From the NCBI RefSeq assembly GCF_932294415.1, contig NC_065535.1, positions 89,420,862-89,484,861 of the forward strand: a DNA stretch of 64,000 nt. The letters are read 5' to 3'. This stretch comes from Quercus robur. Lineage: Eukaryota > Streptophyta > Magnoliopsida > Fagales > Fagaceae. The position numbers and the translations under genes were made by a program. Every line of letters begins with the position of its first letter. The first letter of the stretch is position 1. Shown piece by piece: positions 10,706-22,156 of this stretch. The notes below the pieces were generated by a model that worked only from the letters and a program-made list of their open reading frames with translations, ran no database searches and had not been told where the DNA came from.

Positions 10706-12180
10706 CAATCATCAATACCCCTTTGTATTTACCATACAAATGAGTTCCATCAATACTGATCACTGGCCTGCAATATTTGAATATAGCAATGCATGGAGCG
10801 AATGCCCAATATACATAGCGCAGTAATGCAGTACCTTTGTGTGGCCTAGGTATGGTGTGATAGCTGTACTGGGTACCCAAATCCCGATCCAAGTATGCCA
10901 ACAACAACTTTCCTAACCTTTGGTAAGACTCCTCCCAATCCCCAAATATTTTAGCAATTGTCTTTTGTTTTGTGTTCCATACTTTATAGTAAGAAAGCTC
11001 ATGCTTATACTTAGTATGTATGATCTCCCAGAGCTCATCAATACGAGCAGTGTGATTTTGTCGCAATTTTCCCACAATTTCTTATGCAACAAAATTAGAA
11101 TCCATCATTTTACCATCTTTTTATAGGTCAAAGGGTATACAAGTGTGTGGACCCAAATAAGATGTGACCATCCACAAACCATTAAGTTTAGACTTCATGA
11201 ATGCCCTAATGTACCACTTGCAATTGTCGTCAACGCATGTGATGCACAATTTAGTTTTGGTTGACCTCCGGATTATAAAATTTCTATTATCATTTGCTGC
11301 GTATATTATCAATGCATGTCTCACTGCCTGTTTATTTGCAAAAGTCAACCCTTTACAAAAATGCATCTATCTTCCCAAGTAGAAACAAATGGCATCTGAA
11401 GACGTGAAAGATCAACCATATTTTCCCAAGTATTTGCGTAGAATGAGTCGGAAGGAGGTCTATAGCCAGTGGTCGTATTTGTATCATGCTAAACGCCAAT
11501 ATCTTCGTCTGCATCACCTTTATCATGATACTCCATATTTTCCTCTTCAAAATTGGCAACGACTTCATGGTCATCCACATCATTCTCAAAGTCACCTTGG
11601 TCAATCCTCTCTTCATACTCATCCACATCATCAATATTTTCACCATCATTCGCAGCATGATCTTCGTCTTCGTCTTCGTCTTCCTCCTCTAAATGTGTCT
11701 CTTCAAGATGGAGGGTTTCACTAGTATTGGCAACATGATCTTGAGATGGGAACGTATAACCTCCCATTGTAGTGCATCCATCATTTAGGGTTGTAAATTG
11801 TAAAGACATAGTTGTTTGTTGCACCACCTCAGTATCAACTTCTGCAAGCGGCTCTGAACTTATGTACAACTCAGCAGCATTTACTTGGGGCATTTTCTGG
11901 ATCCTATTAAATATCATCTTTACATGTTTATCTTCTTTGATCGCCATATACTCGTAATTTATCTGTTCATGAAGAACTTCTTGTGGGTAATGATAGATAA
12001 TCTTGATGTCATACCAAGCAGAGTTCAAATTCAATTCATCCATTATTTTCCTCTTCAAATCATTCAACATCTTCAACTTACGACGTATCATCATGTAGTA
12101 GCATTCAATACCCGGCCCTTTAAATGGGAATCAGTCAATCTCTCCAAGATTGTCAAGGGGTCCACTGTAGTATACATTTA
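10699..12180 (-). pseudogene. MULE transposase, N-terminal half only
   Basis: Read from about 12180 down, an N-terminal region (LNSAWYDIKIIYHYPQEV, then INYEYMAIKEDKHVKMIF) is followed by a strongly acidic stretch (runs of Glu/Asp around 11640-11700). After a frame change comes the MuDR DNA-binding domain (about 11366-11121: FCKGLTFANKQAVRHAL, CITCVDDNCKWYIRA, SYLGPHTC). Then comes the start of the MULE transposase domain (11075-10699), ending in VISIDGTHLYGKYKGVLMIA. That carries the first catalytic Asp; the second Asp, the Glu and the SWIM finger are missing because the reading stops at the tandem repeat. Stops and frame changes near 12135, 11480 and 11100 confirm decay. Confidence 0.75.
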
Positions 12181-12716
12181 AATCAATATTCTTCAGAGAT
12201 TGTGAACCTATTAGAGAGTTAAGTATAATATGTTAGTGACATATTTTATCTCTTTCATTTAACATCAATTACAAAACCTTTTCTATCTACTCAAAGTACA
12301 AAAATTACAACTTAAGGCCCCTAGAATTGCATATACTCACCCCACATCACATACAAACACACTCAATCATTATCATTTCGTACTCAAACAAATAAAGAAA
12401 CTAAAGACAAAACTCACCCCTATTACAAAATTTCAACTCAGCTCTAACAAAAACAATAGTTACAAAAATGAAATTAGTTACCCTGATTCCCTACTTTTCC
12501 ACTAACTTCTATGACACAAGTGGGAAAAGCAACACCATGTGCCCACTAAACAGTATTTGATTGATTGGGTGTACATATTCAATCGGATCTAGGATTGCAT
12601 ATATTCTCTTTTCGATAGAGTAAGAACTTACTAAAGTAACTTATGATTAAAGTATAGATTTATCACTATGTTATTTTTATTATGTAATAATAATGATATG
12701 TTATATTCCTCAAAAA

Positions 12717-12718
<2 letters not shown>

Positions 12719-12749
<31 letters not shown>

Positions 12750-12750
12750 T
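12719..12750. repeat. (TAA)n microsatellite
   Basis: About ten TAA units within the MULE 5' region. The surrounding 12180-13560 stretch is AT-rich and holds no gene I can support. Confidence 0.8.
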
Positions 12751-13562
12751 GTTATATTTATTGTTGTGAAATTTTTTGGTGTCTGGTTAAGTTTATCGTC
12801 CTAGAAAAGAGAAAAAAGTGATCATCAAGATTTCTTTTCCCAACTCAAGAAGAAAAGAAGGGAAAAGTCAGTTGAATGAAAGAATTCAAGGAAAATAGAA
12901 CCTATGACATGCTTACAGGGCCTAGGAGTGGAAGGACAAAAAATTAAAAAATAATCAAAATATGGGAATTTGATTAAAATAGTTACTAATATTCAAAAGC
13001 AGTATAATAACTTGGAAAATCAGATCAAACGACTGATTGTGTAATGCTATTTCCCTTCTGTTGTTTACCAAAAAAAAAAAGAATATTTTAAAGTTCAGTA
13101 TTATGTAGAAGAATTATTCCCTTCCAAATGCATTCATCTTCATTCTTAATTTTTTACTTTCAAATGCTCAACTTGACATTAAAAAAATAATAATAATAAA
13201 TAAAACAACATACTTCAGAGAAAGGGCACAAAACAAAAACTAAAGAGAAATATCAAAACCAAACAAAAAATACATACCCATGATACATATATATCTTAAC
13301 ACTATATACACTAACACTAGCAAAATCCTACACTATATATACTAAACAATCAACAGACCCTTACCTGACATTTTGGATGTGCAAATGTGCTGAGATTGTA
13401 TGAGTGAGAGGAGGAGTGAAAGAGGACAAGAAGACTACAAGGAGTGTTTGTCTAATTGTTGCTGAGTGTGTGTATAAGACCCATGAGACCCAGACAAAAA
13501 ATTAGATTTGATATAGGGACCCAAACATGATTGCCAAGTGGAGTAGTTCTTCACCACAATTT

Positions 13563-13812
13563 AAAAATTAAGTTTCTGAGACTCAGTTTCACTTTTAGCA
13601 AACCGAGTCTCTAAAACTCGATTTCAATGTGGCATCTACGTGGCATCTTGTAGCACAGATATCGAGCAGTTGAGAGTCATCTATAAAAATCGAGTCTATA
13701 AGACTCGATTTTCACGTGTACAATCAGCCACGTCAAGAAGCCTAATAGCATGAAAACCGAGCCTTTAAGACTCGGTTTATGACCTGAAAATTGAGCCTCT
13801 AAGGCTCGAGAT
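13563..13812. repeat. Subterminal palindromic motif cluster, right MULE end
   Basis: At least five versions of the left-end motif lie near 13570 (tttctgagactcagttt), 13602 (ccgagtctctaaaactcga), 13690 (tcgagtctataagactcga), 13758 (ccgagcctttaagactcgg) and 13790 (tgagcctctaaggctcgag). Confidence 0.7.
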
Positions 13813-14027
13813 GTTAGAAATTTATTTAGTTTCTAACGGTAGCCTACTAACTAGATAGTTACAAAAACGAAATTAGTTATCCTAATTCCCCTAGTTTGAA
13901 TGGAGGTTGTTCCTTCAAACCTGGTTTCTCTTGTTATGGCTAATTTACTAGTTGATTGAATAATAAAATGACAAAATTTGACTATAAACCTAGTTGTAGC
14001 TTAAGTTTATAACTTCCATTAAAAAAA

Positions 14028-14830
14028 CTAGTCGCTAACCTGTGCGATGCACGGGATAGTTAAACAAAATTTATACACATTCACTTTTATTGATACAATC
14101 ATTTGAAAACAATTCTAACTAATACCCAAATGTATACCATGCATTGTAGATCTTGAATGCTATACTGTGTGTTTAGGGCTTTCTACATCTGGAGAGAGAG
14201 AGTTTGCAGAAACTAAAGAAAATCTCTCTATAACTTAAGAAACACAATATACTAAAATTAAAGAGAGAAAATTTTTGGAGGACAAAATATTATAGATAAT
14301 TTAAAAGAATTTTGGTTTAATTCCTGAACACTGCAACTCCATAAAATTTATACTAATAATAATATTTTATGATAGCGCAGTTAGAATTTTGGTTCTTGAA
14401 CACTGAATTGGAAATTGATTATATGAGTATTCAATAGTAAACAAAGTACTATGTATTAATTAATATATAAACAAAACTAACCTTGAATGCTACACTGTCC
14501 GTTTAGGGCTTCTTGCGTCTGGAGAGAGAGAGAGTTTGCAGAAACCGTGACTTTATATTTCTTAACTTGAGAGAGGGGTAAGGTTGCTAGGGTTTTGAGA
14601 AGTTATAATGTTTTTATTTTTATTTTTTTTAAATATTGTGTTGACGTGGAAAATTGTGCTAGAGAGAGAGAGTTTGCAGAAACCGTGGCTTTATATTTCT
14701 TAACTTGAGAGAGGGGTAAGGTTGCTAGGGTTTTGAGGAGTTATAATGTTTTTATTTTTATTTTTTAAATATTGTGCTGACGTGGAAAATTGTGGTGCCA
14801 GCAGAGACTTCGGTTTTATATATATATAGA
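14028..14830 (-). mobile_element. Complete non-autonomous Helitron, 803 bp
   Basis: On the minus strand the element begins TCTATATATA (14830 downward) followed by AAAACCGAAGTC. It ends with a hairpin (cccgtgcatcgcacagg), eight bases, then CTAG at 14031-14028. The base before is A and the base after is T, the AT insertion site of Helitrons. There are no coding regions. It contains an internal direct duplication of about 125 bp (14525-14650 and 14660-14790) sharing 'agagagagtttgcagaaacc' and 'gaggggtaaggttgctaggg'. Confidence 0.85.
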
Positions 14831-16265
14831 TTAACATCACTATATATATATTTTTAAATCTAAACAGTTGAATTACAAACACAGGGGAAGTGGGGCCACA
14901 GCCACCCTAGGTTAAGTGAAAAACGTATTACCGGTAGAGCAAGTTACGATATAAAAGCCAAAAATAAACCTAAAACAAAGAAGCAAATCTTCTCTCAATT
15001 CTGGGGGCGAACCAAGAAGCAGATATACTCTCGCATTTTCTCAATGATGAACTCCTTTCAGCATTCTGTCAATCAATGAAGGTAAAACTCTAATTTCCAA
15101 ATAATCAGTGTTGGCAGCCAATATCACTACTCTCTCATATGGCTGCAAATCATTGATCTCTCATATGGGTATTGGCTGCATATCATTGCTCTCTCATATG
15201 GGTGTTAGGTACGGAGTGGAACTTGTTATATGATTCAACTTGAAATAATTCTAACTGTACGGAGTGGAACTAGACTGAGGTCTTTTGAAGAAAAAAAAAA
15301 AAAGTCATACCGATGCCATTCAATTGCTTTGGTGGGTTAATCTATTCTAACTGTACTTAATTGAAAACATTGTGAAATATCTTACCGTTTATTTTGAAAC
15401 TATCCTAACTGGTCTGAAATGAAGTAGTTCAGAAAAGACTTTTATTTGGGTATTAGGTTCTTATGTTTTTGAGGTATTAGAAATTGTGGGTATTAAGATT
15501 TTAATTTGAATTGTCATCATTGCTGTTGTTAAATGATGTGTTTGATTGATGAAAAAAATGATTTTGAGTTGGGTATTATGATTTGAATTTGAATTGAGTT
15601 AGCTTTTTAATTTGAATATTCTTTATATTTTTTAATTAAATGAAGGTTTTGGTTGATGAAATAATGAAGGAAACAAAAAGAAAATTATTCAGATATTAGG
15701 CTGTTAGGGAGCAAACGCAATTATGTGTTAAGTGCCATGTGTTCAAATAGACTGGAATCATCTTTGAGCAAGACTACAAAACTCTGCTCTGCTAAAAAAG
15801 AAAGCTGGGATTTTTGAAGTGGGTTATGCTGAGGCAATGGGTTGCATGAACAAGGGTTTATGTGTGGTGATTAGTATTGGGTTGGTGTTGATTTCACTAC
15901 CATGTTTTGTGTTGGGCTCACTGACCCAACCAATGGCAAAGAGCAAAATCACATTTTTCTATTTATGTTTGTTCATAATGTTCTTTTAATATGTTTGGTT
16001 CTTGGGAATGTGAAAAGGAAAATTATTGAAAGTTGCTTCTTTGATTAACATTTCCTTTCATTTGCTTGATTCTCTCTAATAACTGAACTAAGATTTAGAT
16101 TTGCTATTATTAATTTTTTTATTTGATTAACACTTCCTTAATTAATGTGCTACTTGGAACTAGGAAGTTAGATATACAAATTGGGTACTCAGGTCCTTTC
16201 TTTATGAAGGTTTTAAGATTCCATTATTGAGAGCTCTCTCTCTTATTCTTTCTGATTTCTTATAG
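14831..16265. other. Intergenic stretch with short local duplications
   Basis: No gene is supported. Near 15115-15215 the phrase 'ctctctcatatggg' recurs three times with about 40-bp spacing. 'gtacggagtggaac' recurs at about 15211 and 15257. Confidence 0.5.
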
Positions 16266-17010
16266 TGGCGAAAGTGGAGCTGGAAAAACTGAGACAGCTA
16301 AAATTGCAATGCAATACTTGATTGCTCTTGGTGGTGGCAGTTATGGGATAGAGTCTAAAATCCTTTGGACAAATTATATACTGGAAGCATTTGGGAATGC
16401 AAAAACCTCAAGGAATGACAACTCTACCCGATTGTGAGTTTCTTTCTTTTCTTCATTACAGAAGGTTCTCCTAGGTTTTTCACAGTTTATAGCAAAAAAT
16501 TTTTGTTGGGAGATGATTGTTAAAGTTTTGCAATGATAATTAATGACTACCTTCAATTTTCACAATTTAGATAGGAGAAGAGCTATGCAATTTGGTTTAA
16601 TTGTTTAAATATGTTGATTATATTCTGATTTGTGCAGAGGAAGTTGATTGATATTCATTTTACTTCACTGGGGAAGATATGTGGTACTAAAATCCAAACC
16701 TGTAAGCATGTTTGATATTGAATAATTGTTGTCATGTTATGCTATTTTTGTGATGCATACCAATCGAGTTTACTGACTTAATTTCTGTTATAACCTCATG
16801 CTTAATTTACTGATAATAATTGTGAACAGTTTTGATAGAAAAGGAAACAAGTTGCCCCATTGAAGTGCCTAGAACTTTTATATATTCATTTTTTACTTAT
16901 GAACTTATCAGTCTCCTTTAAGCAATCAAGAGTAATGCAACTGGTCAATGGCAAGAGGTCATACCATGTCTTTTACCAACTTTGCTGGTGCTTCATCAGT
17001 TCTTAAAAGT
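16266..17010 (+). pseudogene. Myosin motor-domain gene fragment (class VIII-like)
   Basis: Exon-like block 1 (16266-16433, preceded by AG, followed by GTGAGT) encodes [15 protein letters not shown], the myosin P-loop, then [10 protein letters not shown] and [15 protein letters not shown] (switch I region). Block 2 (about 16638-16700) encodes KLIDIHFTSLGKICGTKIQT and ends at GTAAGC. Block 3 (about 16929-17000) encodes RVMQLVNGKRSYHVFYQLC. Order and intron borders are those of plant myosins, and the GGG insertion resembles class VIII. The fragment has a 1-bp frame problem at the block 2 start and lacks nearly all of the motor, neck and tail, so it is a relic rather than a working actin motor. 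Confidence 0.75.
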
Positions 17011-18443
17011 AGGACTTTCATTTTTAATCAATCCACTCAAGTTTCTCAAAGTTTAATTTTTTAGTTTGGCTGATTCACATTCTTTCATCATGCATACCTT
17101 AGAAAATTAGAAAATTAGTGAGTCTTGGTTCAAATATCATAGCACAACATATGTATGGAGGGATTCTAGACTTGCACAGATTTCTAATATGATACTGACC
17201 TTAGAAAATTAGTGAGTCTTGGTTCAAATATCATAGCATAACATATGTCCAAAACACTAGCTACAGATCCATGTTAAAGGCCATTTAACATTATGGTTAA
17301 TGTCCATGCTCCTTATATTGACCATACAGTTTTAGTAATTTTCTATGATGTCACCTTGACTACCTACCCATTACATAATACTTTGTGTTATTTTGGTATC
17401 CATTTCAGACATAGACATATATGTCTATCCTGTTAAATTGGTTTTTCCATTCACCATTTGTTTGGGTGCCCATAACTCATTATCAGATATAATGATTGTG
17501 AATGTATTTGGCATCCATCACTTTGCTATTGGTCACTGTTTTGAAGGGCCAAGGCATGAAAGTTTTAAGCAGAAAATGGTATGCATACATTCTGAAAGGT
17601 AGAAAAAAGATGCAGTTAATAAGATGCTGGCACCCTTAAGCATGTTTTACCCCACTAACTAACTGATACAGTCCTTTGAGCAGTTTAGGTATTTATTGAC
17701 TTTAATATCCCATTGATTCATTATTTTCATGTTCCTTATTATCAAGTGTTGTTCTAATCACACTATCACACTTCTTAATGTGATAAAATTGCAAGCTGCG
17801 ACAAAAACTACAGAGATGGCTACAAATAAAGCTGCCACTGCTGGTAGAGTTGCTTTTGTCAAAATTGTTTAGATACAGATGGATGTGAAATTTTTCAATA
17901 CAAATAGCTAAGAGATTGACTTTGTTTGATTTTGTTAATTTTACTAATTTTCCTATTTTAATGATGTCAACCCAGTGAGCAAAAAGCTCATTGGAGGGTG
18001 AGAGAGGGAGAAAGCAATTATGTTTAAGGTTTTGTCAAAGACACTGTAACTTGTATATACATTATTTACATCAATGGAAGATGAATTTTGAAAGATTAAA
18101 ATCTTTCTACCTTTTTTATTTTCCCAACATTTTCAATCTTCCCTAAACTTAGTGATTTCTTGTGGGGTACATGATGCATGTAACTCTATTATTATGTATT
18201 CACACTAAAATAATGAACGCAGGTATGATGCCAACTTGTCTAGCATACGATTAAGGACAACAACACTAAAGCCTTATCTAAAATTTTGGGGCCTTAAGTT
18301 GCCTCTTTGGATTGATCCAAAAAAATAAATGTTGTATCTTTGGATGGAGGAAAACTGAATCTACCATCTAAATCATTACTATCAATGTTTCTCTATTTCT
18401 TAGTATCCATTCCAATAAGAGCTTATGCTCACATATATATATA
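17011..18443. other. Intergenic, with a direct repeat of about 58 bp
   Basis: The sequence 'ttagtgagtcttggttcaaa' with its flanks occurs at about 17098-17155 and again at 17199-17256. No credible gene is seen in the rest; a 69-codon frame at 17393 lacks any recognisable feature. Confidence 0.5.
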
Positions 18444-19504
18444 TAGGGGTGTCAATTCGGGTTAGTGTGTCGGGTTCGTGTCGTGTCGAGATAGGGGTAT
18501 TAGACTAAATGGCTCAACCCTAACCCGACCTATTTAATAATCGTGTCAGGATCCTTCAACCCTAACCCGACCTGTTAATAAAGCGGGTTGACCTGACCCA
18601 ACCCATTTGACACGTTTAATAAACAAATCGTGTTGGGTTGACACGAATGTAACACAACCCATTTCAACCTGCATAATATTGAATATAACATCCATCTATA
18701 AATTATTATTTTTTACATCCCAAAAACCAGTGCATACACTTTATGTCTTCGACCCACATTCAAAATAATATAGTTCAATAAAAATATAACATTCATCTAG
18801 AAATGAGTTCTTTAGACTCCAAATGAAGTGCAACACTTCAACCCAAATTCAAAATAACATAGTTCAACAAAAATATAATATCCTTGGAACTCGCCAAATG
18901 CTAAGTATCAATATTGAAAGAATTTGAGCAAATAGTAGACTAATTCTGACTATGACCACGATTATTATCCATAGATTCTTTGTTGATGTCCAAGTTCATA
19001 ACATCTTCCACAAGCTCATCCAATTTCATTTGTACAAGTTCTATGCCAAAAAAAAAAAAAAGTATTAGTAGTTACAAAATATGATCATGCCTCAACAGTT
19101 TGACAAGAACTAAATAATAATAATGTAAGAGTAATAATAACTAATGAAACAAATAAGATTACCTTTTTCATTTGTAATTACTTACTTTTCTTTTTAAATT
19201 TAAAATATATGTTGGATATAAAAGGTATTTGAAAAATCTAAAATAAAATAATTATTTATTTGTTATACGAGTTAAACGGGTTGTGTTAAGTGGGTCATTT
19301 TGGGTTTGACACAAATAAATTGGCGTGTCAAACGTGTCTATTGCGGGTTACGCGGGTTGACCCGCTTATGACACGTTTCTTATTGTGTCGCTTTCGAGTT
19401 GACCCGTTTATAACCCAAACCCATTAAGGCCTAACCCTAACCCGAAAAAAACCGTGTTGGGTTCGTGTCGTGTTCGCGGGTTGGGTCGAACATTGACACC
19501 CCTA
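18444..19504. mobile_element. hAT-like non-autonomous element, TAGGGGTG ends, 1061 bp
   Basis: It starts taggggtgtcaattcggg and ends cattgacaccccta as inverted termini. Both subterminal regions are dense in acccg/gggtt words (acccgacc, gcgggttgac). The flanks are TA repeats on both sides, consistent with a TATATATA duplication but uninformative. No transposase is seen. Confidence 0.7.
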
Positions 19505-19959
19505 TATATATATATATATATATATATAGGCGATAGAGACTGAAGCAACTAAAAGAAAACAAAGCCATAAAGTAGATGGCTTAGTTTCAACAATAGCCAT
19601 GAATTTGGAAAAAAAAAATCACACAACAAGCCATCGGTCATTATAAAACTACTAGTAAGTGACACTTGTTATGTATGAAAAAAAATTAATATAATAAGAT
19701 TTTTTTTTTTCACATTTATTTAATTTTCAAAATACAAATTTTGATAATTATGCCAATTATCAATACATGTTTATTAAGACTGTACTAGTAAATGAAACTA
19801 TATATTTTACCATTTAAAAAATATATGATATGCCAAAATTTTAATGAAATATTTAAATATAATTTATAATTTAAATTAAATTTATAAAAATATAAAATAA
19901 TAATCTATAAAATTTTGAAACTTCAAAAGCTTAGGTAATATTACAAGATCAATAAAAAG

Positions 19960-20400
19960 AATCATTCAAGGTTTCGAGAGCATTATGGTCATTTTTTAGG
20001 TTCTAAGGGTATTTTGATCATTTTTTAGGTTTTGAGGATATTTCGGTAATTGTTGAGAGTTTCGGGGAAATTTTGGTCATTTTTAAGTTTCATAAGGTAT
20101 TTTGATAATTTTATAGATTTCAAGGGTATTTCGAAATTATTTAAGGTTTCAGGGTCATTTCAGCCATTTTTAAGATTCTAAGAGTATTTCGGTCAATTTC
20201 TAGGTTTAAGATGCATTATGGTTGTTTTTTAGGTTCTAAACGCATTATTGTCACTTATTAAGTTACAAGGTCATTCCAGTCATTTTTTAGGTTTCATAGT
20301 CATTTTGTTAGTATCTAAGAGAATTTCAATTAGGATTTGGGTTTAGAGAGTATTGCAGTAATTTTTTTTTTAAGTTTTAGGATCATTTTTTAGGTTTTAA
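19960..20400. repeat. Degenerate minisatellite, about 35-bp unit
   Basis: Roughly a dozen diverged units of the type 'ggtcattttttaggtttcaa' plus 'gggtattttg' occur in tandem. The preceding 19505-19960 is AT-rich with no gene. Confidence 0.6.
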
Positions 20401-21075
20401 GGATAATGGAACGTCGAATGTGATAATGAAACCATCAAATGTGAGAAAAAAAAAATAAGGGAACTATTGAATGTGACAAAAAAATTGTCAAATGCAAATG
20501 TGAGAAAAAAAGAAAGGGAACTACTAAATGTGATAAAAGAACTGTCACATGTGATGTTGGAATTGCACAATATGACGATAGAACCGTCAAATGTGAGAAA
20601 AAAAAAAAAAAAAAACCACCAAATGTGATAAAAGAACTGTTACATGTGATGTTGGAATTACACAATATGAGGATGAAACAGTCAAATATGAGAAAAAGTA
20701 AGGGAATCACCAAATGTGAGAAAGAACAGTCACATGTAATGTTGGAACTGCATAATGTGAAGATGAAACAGTTAAATGTGAGAAAAAAAGTAAGCGAATC
20801 ACCAAATGTGAGAAAAAACTGTCACATGTGATGTTGGAACTGCACAATGTGAAGATGAAACAGTTAAATGTGAGAAAAAAAGTAAGGAAACCATTGAATG
20901 TGACAAAAGAACTGTCACATGTGATGTTGGAACTGCACAATGTGAGGATGAAATCGTCAAATATAAGAAAAAAGTAAGGGATCTATCAAATATGAGAAAA
21001 GAACTGTCACATGTGATGTTGGAACTGCATAATATGATGATAGAATCGTCAAATATGGGAAAAAAGTAACCTGAT
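20401..21075. repeat. Minisatellite, about 92-bp unit, 6 copies
   Basis: The anchor 'ctgtcacatgtgatgttgga' occurs at about 20542, 20637, 20727, 20819, 20912 and 21004 (spacings 95, 90, 92, 93, 92). Each unit carries several 'aaatgtgagaaaaa' sub-motifs. Frames on both strands give repetitive Phe/Ser/His strings caused by the repeat, not by a gene. Confidence 0.85.
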
Positions 21076-21130
21076 ATAACAAGTTACCTACTAGTGGGTA
21101 CCATACCTCCTTTTTTTGGGGGTACCATAA

Positions 21131-21420
21131 AATTATCCATTCTTAACACACATATCAAATTTCATGTCAATTAGATGTAATTTACTATTTGATTTATAAA
21201 CTTTTTTTTATGCATAATTTTATACTATAAAATTTTGAAATTTAAATATTTGATTAATGACATAACTAATGATCCTTTTGATTTTCTTAAATTTTTGTAA
21301 GCACAAAGAATATAAGAAGAAAATATAATCCAATTGTAGATTTATCATAATTCACATCCAATAAAAATATATTGAGTGGAGTTGTAGGCCGGCTACAACC
21401 AAATTTGTTGTCAAATTTTA
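21131..21420. repeat. MITE-like repeat family A, copy 3
   Basis: It shares 'gtaatttactatttgattta' and the following AT-rich body with copies at 1390 and 2279. It ends in gagtggagttgtaggccgg followed by ctacaaccaaatttgttg, the complement of the family's left terminus. Confidence 0.55.
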
Positions 21421-21644
21421 TCCATAATAAAATATCATGCTTTTCATTAAAAAAAAAATCAGGCTAACCTTTTTCATATATATATAAAAAAAAAAACACA
21501 GAAAACAAAATTGACACATGCTAATGTGGCATTTTTTTAACGGTAGGTAAAAAAGTAATGTTAATAGTAAGTTCAAATGAGAATCATTAAAAACTTGCCA
21601 ATTAACATGTAAAAAATGTTGTCAAATTTTTTGTGTATGTATCA

Positions 21645-21800
21645 CTAAAAAAAAAGTAATGATATAGTCACAAACTATTTTACAATATTTTTACAAATTG
21701 CATTAATTCTCATTTTACCCCATCACTAACATCAATTATTCATTTGTCAATTATAATGATACAGTCAAAAATAATTTTACAAGCGGTCAAATTCTTATTG
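21645..21800. repeat. MITE-like sequence ('caaactattttac' ends)
   Basis: It begins gatatagtcacaaactatttta, with complementary relatives near its right side. The same terminus occurs in the element at 38517-38698. Borders are not firm. Confidence 0.35.
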
Positions 21801-21999
21801 ATTCTCATCATTTAGGTCTATCAAACTCCGTTAGCATTATTTTTTTTTACATAGCAATAATAAGCAACATTTTTACAAAATTCTTATTATTTCTTATCTG
21901 AGGCCTGACATCATATTTTACTTGCCTACAAATCACCTTATATCGAATAATTTGTATTTCTGGCATTTTCCAAAAAAAAAAAAAAAAAAAAATTCTTAG

Positions 22000-22113
22000 T
22001 GGGCCCTTCATTTTCTCAATGGAATGGTATGACAGTATCATTATTCACCGTACGAACCGGAGTGAAAGCCCGACCCATTCCTTATATTCCAAAATTTTTT
22101 CAATCAGAGCCCA
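22000..22113. promoter_or_regulatory. Putative site II (TGGGCY) elements upstream of COX6B
   Basis: TGGGCC lies at 22000-22005 on the plus strand and TGGGCT at 22108-22113 on the minus strand, 157 and 49 bases before the ATG. Site II motifs (TGGGCC/T) are known TCP-factor targets in promoters of plant cytochrome c and oxidase subunit genes. Their use here is inferred; the transcription start is not known. Confidence 0.45.
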
Positions 22114-22156
22114 CCATCGTTTCTCGCTCAATTGCTCTCCTTTGATCGGACCACTC

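Larger units (their letters stand above)
9815..13965 (-). mobile_element. Mutator-like element (MULE), decayed, with long subterminal palindrome arrays
   Basis: Both ends hold related sequence in inverted orientation. The left side has 'ttagttagtagg ... taacatctcgag'; read from the right end, the complement gives 'ctagttagtagg ... taacatctcgag', and both then run into repeated 'aaccgagtctctaagactcgg' type motifs. Between them lies a minus-strand MULE transposase remnant (10699-12180). Outer borders are approximate; I could not find a clean 9-bp target duplication. A TRIM (10160-10441) and a CT-rich tandem repeat lie inside. Confidence 0.6.

Noticed and set aside
10514..10826. Frames rich in Ser/Thr/Pro/His on the plus strand
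   Set aside because: Low-complexity translation of a CT-rich tandem repeat.
11389..11724. Plus-strand frame with His/Leu repeats
   Set aside because: Shadow of the acidic region of the minus-strand MULE transposase.
17393..17602. 69-codon plus-strand frame
   Set aside because: No similarity, no splice context, and length expected by chance in AT-rich DNA.
20435..20940. Overlapping open frames on both strands with repeated Phe/Ser/His or Lys/Met/Asn strings
   Set aside because: They arise from the 92-bp minisatellite; no unique domain, and both strands are equally open.
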